64,000 bases of DNA from contig JAMZAV010000160.1 of the NCBI GenBank assembly GCA_024449915.1, positions 992,001 to 1,056,000 on the forward strand. Reading direction: 5' to 3'. Made by a program: the position numbers and the translations under genes. The notes under the pieces were generated by a model, which saw nothing but the letters and a program-made list of their open reading frames with translations, was not told the origin of the DNA and did not search any database. Below are positions 45,275-57,999 of this stretch, one piece after another. This DNA is from Sweltsa coloradensis. Taxonomy: Eukaryota > Arthropoda > Insecta > Plecoptera > Chloroperlidae. Each line of letters begins with the position of its first letter. The stretch's first letter is position 1.

Positions 45275-46389
45275 TAATTATTATTCTTTTGAATGAGTAA
45301 GTAGAACGGTATAAAAAGTTCCAATTTCTCTTAAAGCTGAAAAACTCTGTTCAAAAAAATGTGTATCTTTTATTTTGTGTGTTCTGATGTAAACTCAAAG
45401 GAATAAAGAAAGCAATATTAAAATGATTCGTTCTACAATACTCATCTCCCTTCTCTTTGCTGAGTGTGGCAAGCTCTGGCACTGCTTTGTGTGGTGGTAG
45501 CACTGAGCAATATACGCCCACAGAATGTTAAGCGATACACAATGGAAGTGTTAATTACGTAATTTCTACCTGTGCTAGCGAATCAATTCGCAGTTGGTTT
45601 GCTAAATGACCACATGTGCACCTTTGTCATTACATGTCACTGTGTATCGTGCGGTGGCTTTGTTACCCTCTCCTAAACGGTGTCATTACATAATAGTCAA
45701 GCTGCTATTGGACAGTCCTGCGCGTAATGATGACACAGGCTGATGCACTTTCAAACCAAGAATACGTGAAAAAAAACTTTTCCCAAATACATTGAGACAC
45801 AAATATCAACTGAATGTAAAATTATGAGAAAACTTTGTTAAACTTACGGTATTTTTTAACATTCAATTTACTGTATTTTGCCCTCATTTGTTGTCGAATA
45901 AATTTTGAAACTGAAAGGAGTGGGCTGTTTAATTTGCGACTCGTCTGCAAGACTTTGTGAGTTTATCTTGGTTTTTAAAACATTTTCTTCGTTCTTGAAA
46001 GGGGATCTGAAACCGGATTTCTTAAACGAAATTCGTGAAATAGAATTAGAGAAATAAGTGGTTGGGGTGGGGGGCGATGAGGCTGGAGGGAGTCGTACAA
46101 AACGTCGAGCGAAGGTATAACGTTAATGTTATTTAATTGTAAACAAGGTCTCCGTCTCTTTTGATACAGAATTATTCTGCTTCATAGAAGGGAGGGGTGA
46201 GTGTGGACAAAGACTATAAAACATGCGATATTCGGAACCTCGCCCCGACCGTATGAGCCAAACCAGAAACACAAACGTCAGTCAATGTCTTGGTTGTCAT
46301 GATCGAATCTCTCTCGTTAGCGGGCTTTGCTAAGGGAAACCGCCTCGTTGTACTTGAACAATTATCAACCATATTAGTTGTACATACTT
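45275..46389. other. Unassigned DNA upstream of synaptobrevin
   Basis: This is mostly unique-looking sequence with no convincing exon. The stretch 45450-45740 is richer in GC than its surroundings and has no repeat match in the window. It could be regulatory, but nothing proves it. Confidence 0.35.
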
Positions 46390-46560
46390 TTGACTATATA
46401 TTACATTGAACGCCACGCCCACGCCCACGCTCACGCCCCCTTGACTCTAAGGGTCACCAAAACCATTTTGTATCATCCTTGTTGAGGGGAATGTCACAAA
46501 AATAATATCAATCGGAGGTCATGTTCGGTTTTTATCGTTATCACACACGCACAGATGGAA
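46390..46560 (-). repeat. Family D copy, reversed
   Basis: CCCCCTTGACTCTAAGGGTC, TTTTGTATCATCCTTGTTGA, then GGAGGTCATGTTCGGTTTTT and ATCACACACGCAC give the family D order on the minus strand. Confidence 0.55.
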
Positions 46561-46599
46561 GGACGAGGGGTGCTTGTAGGGAAGCATCGCTCCATGCCC

Positions 46600-46830
46600 C
46601 TTAATGGAACGAAGCTACATAATCATCAGATTGTCCAAGAATAACACATAAACCAAATCTTATTGCGCTTTATAATCTTTGGTGGAGGTTAACAATGGTG
46701 GACACGCCCTCTCGACCCCCAGGGACATGAAAAACACTCTGTTTTTATCCGTTTATGTTCAATGTCAACAAAAACCGCATGTCAATCGGATGTCGTGTTC
46801 GGTTTTTATCGTATGTCGTGCCTATAGGAG
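46600..46830 (-). repeat. Second family D copy in tandem
   Basis: GGAACGAAGCTACATAATCA, ATCAGATTGTCCAAGAATAA, TTTGGTGGAGGTTAACAATG, then ATGTCAACAAAAACCGCATG and TGTCGTGTTCGGTTTTTATC repeat the order of the 55.3 kb copy. It lies directly beside the 46390 copy. Confidence 0.55.
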
Positions 46831-47400
46831 AGCTTCTTTCCCTAATATATACATAAAATGTGTGGGTATGTGTTTGTCTTATAGCCGGTAAATGCTTTAA
46901 TAACAAACCGTCATCGTATTGTATTAATCTCATTGATTAACGGAGAGCCCTTAATTAAACCTATGTAGCTAATGGACCCTACCCCCTTACATTTCAACCA
47001 CTGATTGTGCGCCCTTGTTATTTCCTAAACGTGTTAAATAAGTCGCCTCCTCTAGCATTAATTAAGGGTGCTTCAATCTCCGTCTCGATAAGAGCTCGCG
47101 AATATCAGAGGTATATATGTTTTATCTCGATGATTGTCGACGCAGCTCTGATCGACTTGCTTCTGCTCCAGAGAACACGGCCTCTCATCTATTGTTAGCT
47201 TAGAACTCTTAGAAATACTTCATATTTCCGTTCGAAATGGTTTGAACTCCAATAAAGCATATCTGGGAGAATAAAATGATTCTGACTGAACGTGTTTGAA
47301 AATTTATTAATATAGTATGATCGATGTCATGAACTGATGTAATAAATGAGTTTCAGAGAAGACTATAACTTGGTTGTCACTCAATTTTTTTTTCTGTGGT

Positions 47401-47490
47401 AATTAAACCTCGTATAGGGCACAATATGCTCCTCTTCAGGTGAACTAGGTATGTTGCGGATAGGACAATTGTGATGGGCCAAATTCGAGA
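47401..47490 (-). mobile_element. tRNA-derived SINE, family S, body fragment
   Basis: CTCTTCAGGTGAACTAGGTA, TGTTGCGGATAGGACAATTG, TGATGGG. The head half is missing. Confidence 0.65.
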
Positions 47491-48982
47491 GTGTGGTAGT
47501 TTTGTATTGAAATTTGTGAATCTTCACTTTTACTTGGTGGATATGTATTAAATATTAGTACGAATAGATCTCAATGCAAGAAGAGAACATTTTTTTTGTA
47601 TCCCTCTTTCCTATACTCTGCACCCCCATTAACAACGAGATTTGAACGGTGGAGTCTGGATGTCTGGATTCTTTCCTAACGGATTGCACTGATACACATC
47701 ACAAAATTGTTCGTTTTACGTCACTTTTTTATTCTGGCTAATTTCAGTAAATAAATATTAAAAGGGCAAACCAATTGGTATAACTGTAGCCACTAGAATA
47801 AGTTGACTAGAAAACGGTGACTGTGTTTAAATGTATCGTAAAGCTGGTTCGAGGAATACAGTCTCCTTGCGTACGTGTTACTGTACTTGTGAAATGGCGT
47901 CGCACTGGTTGTATTTCCTGATGCATTACGAGGTATAAAAGCTCGACCAGTAGCTTACATTTATCTCTCTATGATAACATTTTGTTAAAGATCAGTAAGG
48001 TAAATGCTATTTCTTTAAAACGACGTTTGTAATCAGTAATTTAGAGGAATACTGCCATCTTGTGATTATTCTATGTCTTGTAACTGCCCACACACGAGCA
48101 CTGTGCATATGTAACTTCTCTCTATGATGCTCTTTTTTGGTGTATAAAACTATTAATCGTGTACCTTTATCTTTTACTTTATTATCTTTATATATTTCTC
48201 TCTCTCTCAATTATTAATGTGTGTTTATTTAACAATTATTGTTGTAAACTAAACTATATATCAAGTCAATTCATGTATTTTTCTTGAGAATAATTTTTTT
48301 TTCTGAATCTGAACCTAAATGTTATGTGTACTAATATAATGATATTTCAATTTATTATTGGTCGAAATAATAATTGCTCTGAACGCCCTCACATTCACAG
48401 CTGTTTTTTGTGCAACTTCAGCTTGTTAGTAGGTCTAGTCACTTTCAGGCATTCTTGTCGCCACTCGCTGCACCTTCCCTAGACAAGCATTATTCCAATC
48501 AGCAATAGTGATTATAATGGTTTCCTTTGATCAACGTTGAATGTTTGTTTGCATTGTGACAAGCTTGTCATCCCCCCTTTCGCGTCGAGAGCTAATCCGA
48601 GTAACAACACTGAAAACGACGCGGCCACTATTCAAACAATGGCTCTAGTTATACGGTTATACGGTAGAGTCTACTATAAAAGCAAATAAAAGCTTATTCT
48701 ATCGATAAAACGAACAGTTTATGAACAGAGGAAATTGCCATTTATGAAAAGGATTAGCCGAGAAATGTATGAACATTCTCATTAATGAAATTGCAGTGGG
48801 TATAGAGTGGAAGCGAGTAATGCGCGATAGATATAACCTCAAAATATCATACTAAGCTCTCCATTCAATATATGACTAGGTTGTGCATGCCTCTGGCTCA
48901 ACACCCCACGCAAGACTACACACCACCATTTTACCATTAGCAACTAAATGTCAAACAGATTATGACCTAGATTTGAGTTGAA
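47491..48982. other. Unassigned DNA, no recognised gene
   Basis: AT-rich sequence with a (TC)n tract near 48197-48208. No open frame longer than chance and no repeat match were noticed. Confidence 0.4.
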
Positions 48983-49240
48983 TGTTGCCACATTTCGCAT
49001 CGCTACCCTATGAGCCTGGTAGCGGTACAGCTGCGCGTCCTGATATTGCAACACTGGTGGTACGCGAGAAGAACTGTTGCATGTTGCCACATTTCGCATC
49101 GCTACCCTTAGAGTCTGGTAGAGGGACAGCTGCTCTATACATTACATGGCAACACTGGTTGTCTGCCAAAAGAGTTGTGTGTTGCCACATCTAGCATCTC
49201 TACAGGTACAGGTGCGTCCATTACATGGCAACGCTGGTAA
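48983..49240. repeat. Minisatellite, about 98-base unit, 2.6 copies
   Basis: TGTTGCCACATTTCGCATCG recurs at 48983 and 49082, and as TGTTGCCACATCTAGCATC at 49180. Each unit also has GGCAACACTGG or GCAACACTGG, the inverted partner of its own start. It produces spurious overlapping open frames on both strands. Confidence 0.9.
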
Positions 49241-49597
49241 GCGCCACCCCTCATTTGCATCCGTTTTAGTTCCTTTAGACTTGAGCACGACTTTATTATG
49301 ACGATCCATAACTCGGTAGACTGGGGTCCCATACTTCAGAGTGCAGGCATGTGCCGCCAACGTTGTGGGGGCACGAGCTCATTCTGAATTACTAGATGAT
49401 TTATATAATTGCATATAAATCTAGTTATGTGCATGCACTCGTTCACTTTATTGCTATTAATGAAGTTTTATTAATTTTATATAACAACCATTACATAAAT
49501 ATTTCGAACTAAATTTTACCCGAGGGATAATTTTTGGTCGGTCATATTCATATGGTGACGCACGTCAAAAAATGAATTTAAAATTTATCTTTGATTA

Positions 49598-49790
49598 CCT
49601 GCCCAGGGTGCAATGTATGCCCCACTTCAGTTTTCTAACTAAGAATTATGAATTTTGTACACTTGCGAAGGGAATGTCCGAGGGCTGTTTAAGAGGACTC
49701 AATCGCACTAAAAACCACGTATAACACTTTCAGTCAGGATTGCCGGTTCCGGGATTCCAACTAGATACCTCCCGAATAAGATTCTCGCCG
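49598..49790 (-). mobile_element. tRNA-derived SINE, family S copy
   Basis: CCTGCCCAGGGTGCAATG, AAGGGAATGTCCGAGGGCTG, TTTAAGAGGACTCAATCGC and CAGTCAGGATTGCCGG are followed by a damaged B box. Confidence 0.78.
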
Positions 49791-49799
49791 GTTATGGTA

Positions 49800-51299
49800 T
49801 AACTAAATTTGACTTAGTGGTAAAAAAGTAATTGCCCATCTAGTTTGGGAGCAAAATAGAAGATGCCCACTTTGGGCCTCGACTTTTTTGTTGCTCTATC
49901 CTTCGAAGTGTGAAATGTATCGTCGCCGGAGAAGTCGTTACCGTCACCCCCGCACCCTGATGACAGCGACGGGGAGATAATTTCTAGTTACGAGTATGAA
50001 AATGTCAGGGGTCACGTATGATCTACTGGGCTGGAGGGTGTGTGGGCGGCGGGGCTTATTGCATCTACCAACCTCAGTCAGGGAAACCTTACCACTAGTG
50101 ATGGCATCGATTGCAATTGCATGCATGCTATGTAATATCAATCCCTAGGAATGCGCAAGTAAATTGAAATATTTCACTGCAGGAACGTCCTACATTGTGA
50201 AGCCTTAGAAATTATGTTACATTTTATTTCTATAGAATATAGCGGAGGAAAATTCCCTGCATCTCCGTCTCCCTTTATTGCAGGTTATTGAATTTACTTT
50301 TTTCTCTCTTTACCGTCTGTTTTTCTCAAGACATGAATACAAGAATAAATATGGAAATAACTATTCAGTAACCCAAGGATCGAGGCACTTGTAAAGAGTA
50401 TCAATAGAACTTCCTAGCTTCGATTCTTAGATCGCAAAGACGGTGAAGACGACGTACAGAGATTATTATTTGTACACAGTTCGCTGTGGTCGTTTGAAAA
50501 TCAAAAACTTTGTGTACTCATCTGGAATTTTTCATTTTCAATCAAATCAACGGAGGAAGTTCTGCATGAGTTAAAATGCTATACAGAAATCCCAGTAACG
50601 TCAGTCTTCAAAGACCGAGTATTATTAATATATGCTCTCTAACCTAGTTTCTACAGACATCTTCGTTTCTTTTTCTATGTCGAATGATTTCAGTGGAATT
50701 GTGTCGAATGAAGCGGAAACGAGACATGTGGTTGCGTTGCGTGTACAAGATATAAACACCACCCATTTTATTCATTATAACTGTAACCGTGAACAAACAG
50801 CGGAACATCTGGTGATCAATTTGCTTAATACCACGACACAACGTCGACCGTAAGCCCTTCACAACAATTGAATCGTTGTATTGCAATGGTTGTATAATAT
50901 AAATAAACAAATATATTTCTGTCTGGGAATCACCGTTCCTAGTATGCCACTACTCGGGTGTCTAGCAAGTATGTGTTCGAATACGTTATAGATGGCTTGG
51001 AATGTCAATCGACTACTTCATAGTGCTCTAGAACTCCTTTGAGAAAGAATCTTCAGTCCGGATTACCAGTGACAGGAATTAAATGGTCGACCTTCTAAAT
51101 GGAGTGATTCTGCCATGGTTGTCTAATTGCAACACATTAAGTCCCCAAAAGTCTAGTTCACACAAAGCATTCAACAAGTTAGCTCTCCTAAATGCAACAC
51201 TTCTCTGTTGTCCTTTTTTGGGCACTCCCGAGCAAACTTTGTCTTGTACACTTACCGTTTCATTAGGCAGCATTAACGTTCACGCGTGATCTTCAATCA
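49800..51299. other. Unassigned DNA, no recognised gene
   Basis: No coding or RNA gene is supported. A degraded SINE-like phrase (CTTCAGTCCGGATTACCAGT) is seen near 51050. Confidence 0.4.
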
Positions 51300-51425
51300 A
51301 GAAAGAAATCTTGTTATGAGTGGCAACGTTCTCCTTCCTTTCATCGGATTTGCGCAAGAGAAGGCTTAACAGGCCTTAATCCCGCCATCAATAAAGACGA
51401 CAATTAAATCAAATCAAATCAAACC
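51300..51425 (+). mobile_element. SINE/LINE 3' end with (AAATC)n tail
   Basis: AACAGGCCTTAATCCCGCC, ATCAATAAAGACGACAATT and then tandem AAATC. The tail and its preceding ATAAAGACGA match the element ending at 11740. Confidence 0.55.
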
Positions 51426-51601
51426 AGTCAGGGGAAATGTCTTGCCGTTCACACAATGTAGCCACAATAGTTTGAGGTGAAGGTGCCTGTTATTTACGTC
51501 AAAATATAAAATAGAGCTATTCACAAGCACGGATACGGGAGTATTAAAAATAGGGAGCGAAGCTACTGAATCAACAAAATAACGTAGAGAGAGATGTATG
51601 T

Positions 51602-51802
51602 TTGAAAGATGTTGAAGCAGGAATACTTCGGAATTACAGAAGGAAATTGTGTGAACTGGCGGTGAAAAGCAAGGATGAAGAAGAAGAAGAAGAAGAAGAA
51701 GAAGAAGAAGAAGAAGAAGATATGAAAAAAGACAGATCTGGCAAGCCGATGTTGATAAACTTTAAATGCGCAAGAAAACAGGTGGCTATAGCCACCCCCT
51801 GA
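51602..51802 (+). other. Open frame with (GAA)n-encoded poly-Glu tract, unlikely gene
   Basis: 66 codons: MKDVEAGILRNYRRKLCELA, then a run of Glu from a GAA microsatellite (about 51677-51720), then KKDRSGKP. No family is recognised. It follows a family D terminus-like scrap (GGGAGCGAAGCTACTGAATC near 51550). The repeat tract is certain; coding status is doubtful. Confidence 0.25.
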
Positions 51803-52090
51803 CCCGACTTATGTTGGAAACGGGAGTTTTCTTAAATATATATATGCATATTGTATATTATACGTAGAGATGTGTGCAAAAATGGTGAGAACGAAATTCG
51901 CGATTTTTTTAAAGTTTTAATAATCCCTTTGAATTCAGTTTGCACATGAATCATGTGTTTGAATGGTACCAATTTCCAATTCGCGAATTTTCGCGATATT
52001 TTTTATGATACCGCGAACTTGTGGCGAAATTGGCAATAATGTCTTTCAACGCGAATTAGGTCACGAAATTTCAAAGTTTTTTCAAAGTTT

Positions 52091-52277
52091 TGGTGGAGGT
52101 GCCGGGTAGGTAGTCGAAATTTAATTAATCCTGGCTGGTGGTGGAGGTGCCGGGTCATAAAACGCGATTGTGAGATCGTAATAATAGTTTGTACGCTTGT
52201 AAGCTCATAGTACTTCATATCAAAATATTGACATTACACAAAAATCCATAATTTCGTAATTTTGGTGGAGGTGCCGG
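52091..52277 (-). repeat. Cluster of three family D 15-mers
   Basis: TGGTGGAGGTGCCGG occurs at 52091, 52139 and 52263. The first and third are followed by GTAGGTAGTCGAAAT or GTAGTCGAAAT. They sit in AT-rich DNA that contains many TTCGCGAATTT-like phrases (51890-52560). Confidence 0.8.
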
Positions 52278-53949
52278 GTAGTCGAAATTAATCAGGTGGT
52301 AAAAACTGTCTGAAACTTTGAAAACTGAAGGCTGAAATTGAGCTTAAAATTAAAACTGATTCTTACTCATGTGCTTGTTTTTCTTTTAAATTAATCATAA
52401 ATTGTCCTGGAATTTGTGATAGCCTACTGATAATTTAAAACTAGGCGTTTTTTTTAAGTTCTGCATTTATCAAATTGTTTTTTTCGTAAATAACGAAAAA
52501 TCGCGAATTTTTATTTTCAAGACGGGAATTTTTTAACTTAAAAACACATCGCACACATTTTTGTACATCTCTAATTATACGTATATATGCGTAAATTAAG
52601 GGCACAACACAAATTTCAAGGAAATAGGTCACCTTACTGTACAGCAAACTGTTATCGGTGATCTATAAAATGACAGTTGCTTTCTGAGGCTCAAAGAAAG
52701 AATGATATTAGTTTGATAGACAGAGTCGTTAAATATAAATCACCCCATACCGGGACCGGTGGTATTCAATTGAAAAGAGTCTGTATTGGAAGGAGAAATA
52801 TACAGAGAAGATCGAGTGACAGAAATATTACTACCTATGGAATGGGAACAAGTTAAATCCCTCAGCATCCACCCTAGAATACCTTCAATCGGTTGGAACC
52901 TTGTCAAACAAAATAAGGCAGAATCAAATCCATCATAAATGTAGTCTAATCTATAGCTAATAGTAACTACCTTAAATCGCAACGAACAAAAGTTGTCTCC
53001 AAAAATCTATATTTTGAGGTTTCTCTTTCGATAAGGCGTGCGGTAATTTGTGTAAATAGTTGTTTGATATTTCTAAGCCGAACACTGCTTTTATCATTTA
53101 AATGTACATTTTTTACATTCACAAGTTGTTGGCTTGTCATTACACGACTCATCTACAAGCGTATAGATTCAATTTCTACTTTTTCTTATCACAGAGAGTA
53201 TATTTTTCCAAAAGTTGAATTGTAATAAAATTTATTTTCGATTATACGATGAATCTATAGGTAAGCCTGGTACTATGCAACTTAATCACAGCGACATTAT
53301 TGCCGAGGTTAAATTGAATTTGCTTCGAAGCGACGAAGAGGGTTTGACGATGGTGGTTCAAGCTGAAAGACGAATATTGTTACAGTCCTGAAAAACCCTC
53401 TCCAGTTCCACGTAATTGCAATTAAATGCGACCTCGGTCCCGGCAATACACTTCAGGGTAAATAGATGTCTTGAAAATTGCTGGAACGGTTTAAAATGAG
53501 AGGCTGAGATTGAAGACGTTGGCCCTTGAACGATAGAAATTGTATTTGTTAAAATAATCCGGTTATAATTTTTAGAAGAATAATAATTAGAAGAATGTTT
53601 CTTTCGAAAAAAGTAAAATAACAAAATATGTCATTATTCAAACCCATTCAGAAACATCTTATCACAAACACAAAACGATATAAGGCATAAAAATTGTAAG
53701 AATTAAAGAATGAAATGTTAAATGGTAAAAATAGCATTAATCCATTTCGTTCTTAGTTATCTAAGGAATGTTTTCGTACTTCACAAATATGTGCATGAAT
53801 TACGTATTTTAAATATATGCTGTGCGTATGAAAATCTAATTATATATACCAATTATATGAATTAAGTAATGTGGAGATAGTGTAGAACAAGCTCTAGATT
53901 GTACTAGTGAAAGATAAAAGTACGGCGGGTATCATTGTTCGAGAGCCAA

Positions 53950-54143
53950 ATCTAACGCACCACTTTTCTGTTCGTCCGTCCGTAAGTCTGTCCGTCCGTC
54001 AGTCTGTCCGTCCGTAAGTCTGTCCGTCAGTCTGTCCGTCAGTCGTGCGTGTGGCACGTCTCACGATAAAACCATTGTCCTTCAACAAGGATGATACAGA
54101 CCCTGGGGTCCGGGGGGAACTTTTGAACCCGGCACCTCCACCA
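53950..54143 (+). repeat. Family D copy with (GTCC/GTCA)n tract
   Basis: An imperfect CTGTCCGTCCGTCAGT-type microsatellite (about 53970-54045) is followed by GCACGTCTCACGATAAAACC, CCTTCAACAAGGATGATACA, CCCTGGGGTCCGGGG and the terminal CCGGCACCTCCACCA at 54129-54143. This gives the most compact view of family D. Confidence 0.65.
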
Positions 54144-55299
54144 AATAGTTTTATTTCTAATGAATAATAAATATATTATTATAATATATTTGTGTATTTT
54201 ATTGAATTTTAAATTATATGTTAAGCTTATTTAAAAACGATCAGTTTCGATCCTTATTTTGGGTTCTACCGTACGTAATTTTGACATAAGAGTAATGTGA
54301 ATAAATGATGCTTGCTGATTGTAAAGAACGGCTGTGTAGAAATGATAGGAGACAGAAAGAGTAATCAAGAGAGGTATGAACATGGATTTGTAATTTCATT
54401 CAATGCTTTGAGATAACAACTCGGTTAGTAGTGGAGTCGAGTTTGGATGCATGCATGGCCCGGAGTGGCACACCTGATAGGTATTGATTGTGTATAACGA
54501 GTGAAATAGGTCGTGGGAGGGTCCATCCACCATCTTGCTGGGGTCTCTCCTTAATATTAAGGATTGATGGAAGATTGGGATTTTTACATTAAGTTTATTT
54601 TATGTATAATTGAAACAGAACAAAAGTCCCACAAGTACAATTAGACAATATTTCGATTGTAAAATTTGATATAAGATAACTTATAAATAACAATCTAGAC
54701 AATGAACTTTTAAAATATAAATGCATTTGTGTGTTTGTGATTATGATTGTACCGTCTGATAAAAGAAAACGTACACCAAACGTTATTTTTCACAAAACGT
54801 TTTTCCCTCATACTAAAGGTGTGTTCTTCTTGGCTAACTTGTGACCAGAGATCTAAAAAAAATGTCATACATTGACTAATAGTGAAAGAAAAATTGAATT
54901 AAAATTTATGTGTTGAGTTGCTATATTAAATTTCCTCTTTCATCCAGTAAACTTTTCAGTCATCATTTGTGGACTTTCCAGCCATTGATCAGAAAGAATA
55001 CAGTAAAACTATATCTGTACTGTGCATCCGCTAATACAGTGTCGGGTAGAAGCTTTTGTTCCAACATGGCTGTTAAATCAACGAATTTTCTATTTTCTAT
55101 TTCGTTAAATTGAGACTAGAAAATGAAACACGAGTGCTGGAGCGTTGTTAGGGCTAATAAGTGTTCACTTTACTTACGACACATCGTTTCACAAAATAAT
55201 GGTATCTTGCGTTATTTGATCCATCATTATTTGAATGAGAGCATTACGCTTCATACGTTAAAGTACTACTGAAACACGCCCTACTCACAAGCCCGGGAA

Positions 55300-55470
55300 C
55301 GCGAGTACGATTCTACACAATCATTAGATTGTCGAGAATATAATACTAGTTTGGTGGAGGTCCGGGTACTGTATCATCCTGTCATTAAAAAACTCATGCG
55401 AATCAGACGTCATGCTCGGTTGTTATCGTAAAACGTGGCACACGCACAAACGGACGGACAGAAAAGTGAT
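55300..55470 (-). repeat. Family D copy, reversed
   Basis: TCATTAGATTGTCGAGAATA, TTTGGTGGAGGTCCGGG (one-base deletion in the 15-mer), GTATCATCC, CAGACGTCATGCTCGG, AAACGTGGCACACGCAC and AAACGGACGGACAG. The microsatellite end lies at the right, as expected for the reverse orientation. Confidence 0.6.
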
Positions 55471-57367
55471 GATTATAACTTAAAAACAATGTCGCGCCTA
55501 CAGAACCCAAACACAACTGAAACGGCGGATGCAGCAGCATCAGTGACTGCCAGTCACTACAGCATGCTCGACCCAAGTTTGCTTAGTCTTATTTGAACGT
55601 GTTCAGTCAATCAATATGAACAGTGGGGCTTTAATTAAGTTTGCACGCAACGAGTATAGCAATTAACTATTCCAAAGCCTCGGAGTCAACATAATAACTA
55701 TTGAATTTCCTTGACTATACGGCGGAAGATCCCGTAGAGACGTGGTGTTGTTTATCACTAATTCACTTCAGTGCGTCCTACTTGTCTGGGTTTAGCATTA
55801 AACATCCTGTCGTAGAGAACGCAATAGTGCATGAGAGCCAGACAATCCTAACTGGGGCACAGACTAAATGGTATTCTTCTCAACGGGAGGACGTCTTTAG
55901 CATTGCGCTAACTAATTGGAATTTGTAAGTGGGAATCTGTTATTAAAACACAGCTTATCCCGGATAGAATTGAGCACAGCAGGAATAGGAAAAAGTCTGA
56001 TAGATGTTATAAATATAATATGAATTGTAGAGTAAATATCAATCTTTGCTCGTATGCTCATGCTCTCAACCTGCTTTAATAAAAGTGTCCGTATTTTACG
56101 AGTGTTCATCGTATGACGCCGTGCACTTGGCATTCGTGTCACGCTCCCCGTGGAGATTCTTTCATCCAGTGGATTTTATATTAAAATGGCAGTCGCTAGG
56201 GCGTATTAAGAAGAGGCGCTGACAGCTCTTCAATATACCACAAGTTGCACATTTGAAACGAAGTGTAAGGATTCGCGCGACTGTATTACCTCACACTTTA
56301 TTCGAAACGATGAGAGAAAAATTGTAAAACAAACGTAGATTTTCGTTTTGATAAACAGTTAAAAACCGTTAATTCCGGGAATTTCGTAATAACAAATTAA
56401 CACAACTGTTGATAATAAACAAGTATAGGAGACAGGGCGCATTTTTGCTTGACAACAATGACATGCTCGATATCAACAAGATTATTCCTGACTGAAAGAA
56501 ATACTCCCAAAAGAATAACACATGTGTACTGCTCACTCCCAACATTGTTTCACCTTGCTCAAATATAATAATTAGATACGCGGCGCCATGTCATTAATCA
56601 GAGTTAAGAATGCATTGGTTATGAAACTATCACACAATTATTCAATATTAATTGATGAGTTAAACTTGCCAACATGATATGTCGTACCTCTCAACGACAC
56701 GCAGTGATAACCCGGCGCCTCCACCAACAGCTGTTTGTTGATGGTTTGGTTAAATATGTTAAACCCCACGTGTAAAATATATTAAAACCCGCACGAGACG
56801 ACCAATTTTTTAGTGTCGATTTCTATTAATTTTCAAACACATTCTTTATTGTCTTCTAATGGCAATTGAGTATGGAATTGATTTGCTGTATTAGAACAAT
56901 ATTACTTCCCAATTCTGCCACTGTATCGTTATAAGGTAACGACAGTTACTTGGAAAATATCATTTTGTAAATTGCATGCCTTGCCAAATAAAGATTTACG
57001 TAGGAACCATTTCTTTGATTAAAGAATAAGACGGGGTAAGAAAGGTAACAAAAACATTCATACACTTGATTTAAGTTGTCTAAATATGTTAAATTTCTAA
57101 TGTAAGCCTATGCGTTTTTACATGTGTACGTCGATTAAACACGAAACCACTAATCATTGGTTGAACTTGAAAAATTGCTGAGTATACACTAACTAGAACT
57201 AGACCACTTCCAAGAAGTTACGACATGTTTTAAGATGTGGCCTATTTTACTAGAATTATTCGGAATACTCCTCATCTTACTCTAATACATATCTCACACA
57301 TTTATAAACAATTCAGATTACAAAATCACACGGTCTAATTACTTTTATATTAAATTTCTAATACGCA

Positions 57368-57572
57368 ACCTGCCCGGGAATTGGATGCCACTCTTCAGGT
57401 TTTTAACTATTTATTTAAGGTGTTTGAGAATTGTAAAGGGATGTTCAAGAGCTGTTTAAGAGGACTTAACCCCTTGCATTCGCATCAGCGACTGAAGAAC
57501 ACCTCGTAAAAACTTTTATTCAGGATTGTGGCGTGGTTCGAACAGTGGCTTACCGAATCAGAGTTTCGCGCT
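57368..57572 (-). mobile_element. tRNA-derived SINE, family S copy
   Basis: CCTGCCCGGGAATTGGATGC, GAGCTGTTTAAGAGGACTTA, ACTTTTATTCAGGATTG and GGTTCGAACAGTGG, then CAGAGTTTCGCGC. The head is partly deleted around the B box. Confidence 0.75.
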
Positions 57573-57895
57573 TTATATGTGATCTGTATCTGTCGCTCCT
57601 CAATTAGAATTAGGGGTAGATTAATCTATCTCGAAACTAGACACAGCTATATCCTACAACACACAAAAATAAGCATCTCGAACTTTGATTTGATTTCAGT
57701 ACTCTTGGTTATCAACATTGTGATTAAACAGAGTCCCAAAGCAATATATGTTTTAATGGAACTACATGTATAGATCCCCTTGGGTCGAAATCTTGCAGTC
57801 CAATATTCCTTTTGCTACAACTTTTCCGCACTACTTTCGTACTTGATATAATTCATAACAAACGGACGTTTGTAAAGCGGGTGAATTCACGAGAC

Positions 57896-57910
57896 CCGGC
57901 ACCTCCACCA
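57896..57910 (+). repeat. Family D 15-mer, isolated
   Basis: CCGGCACCTCCACCA is preceded by an ACGGACGTTTGT segment. An isolated one-mismatch copy is also at 56712-56726. Confidence 0.7.
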
Positions 57911-57999
57911 AAGTTCCAAAATTTCACTACTACTTTAAAAGAGGATGGTTCTTCTGAAGAATAAACTAAAAACAATTCTACTTTAAGGGGTATTGGTGT

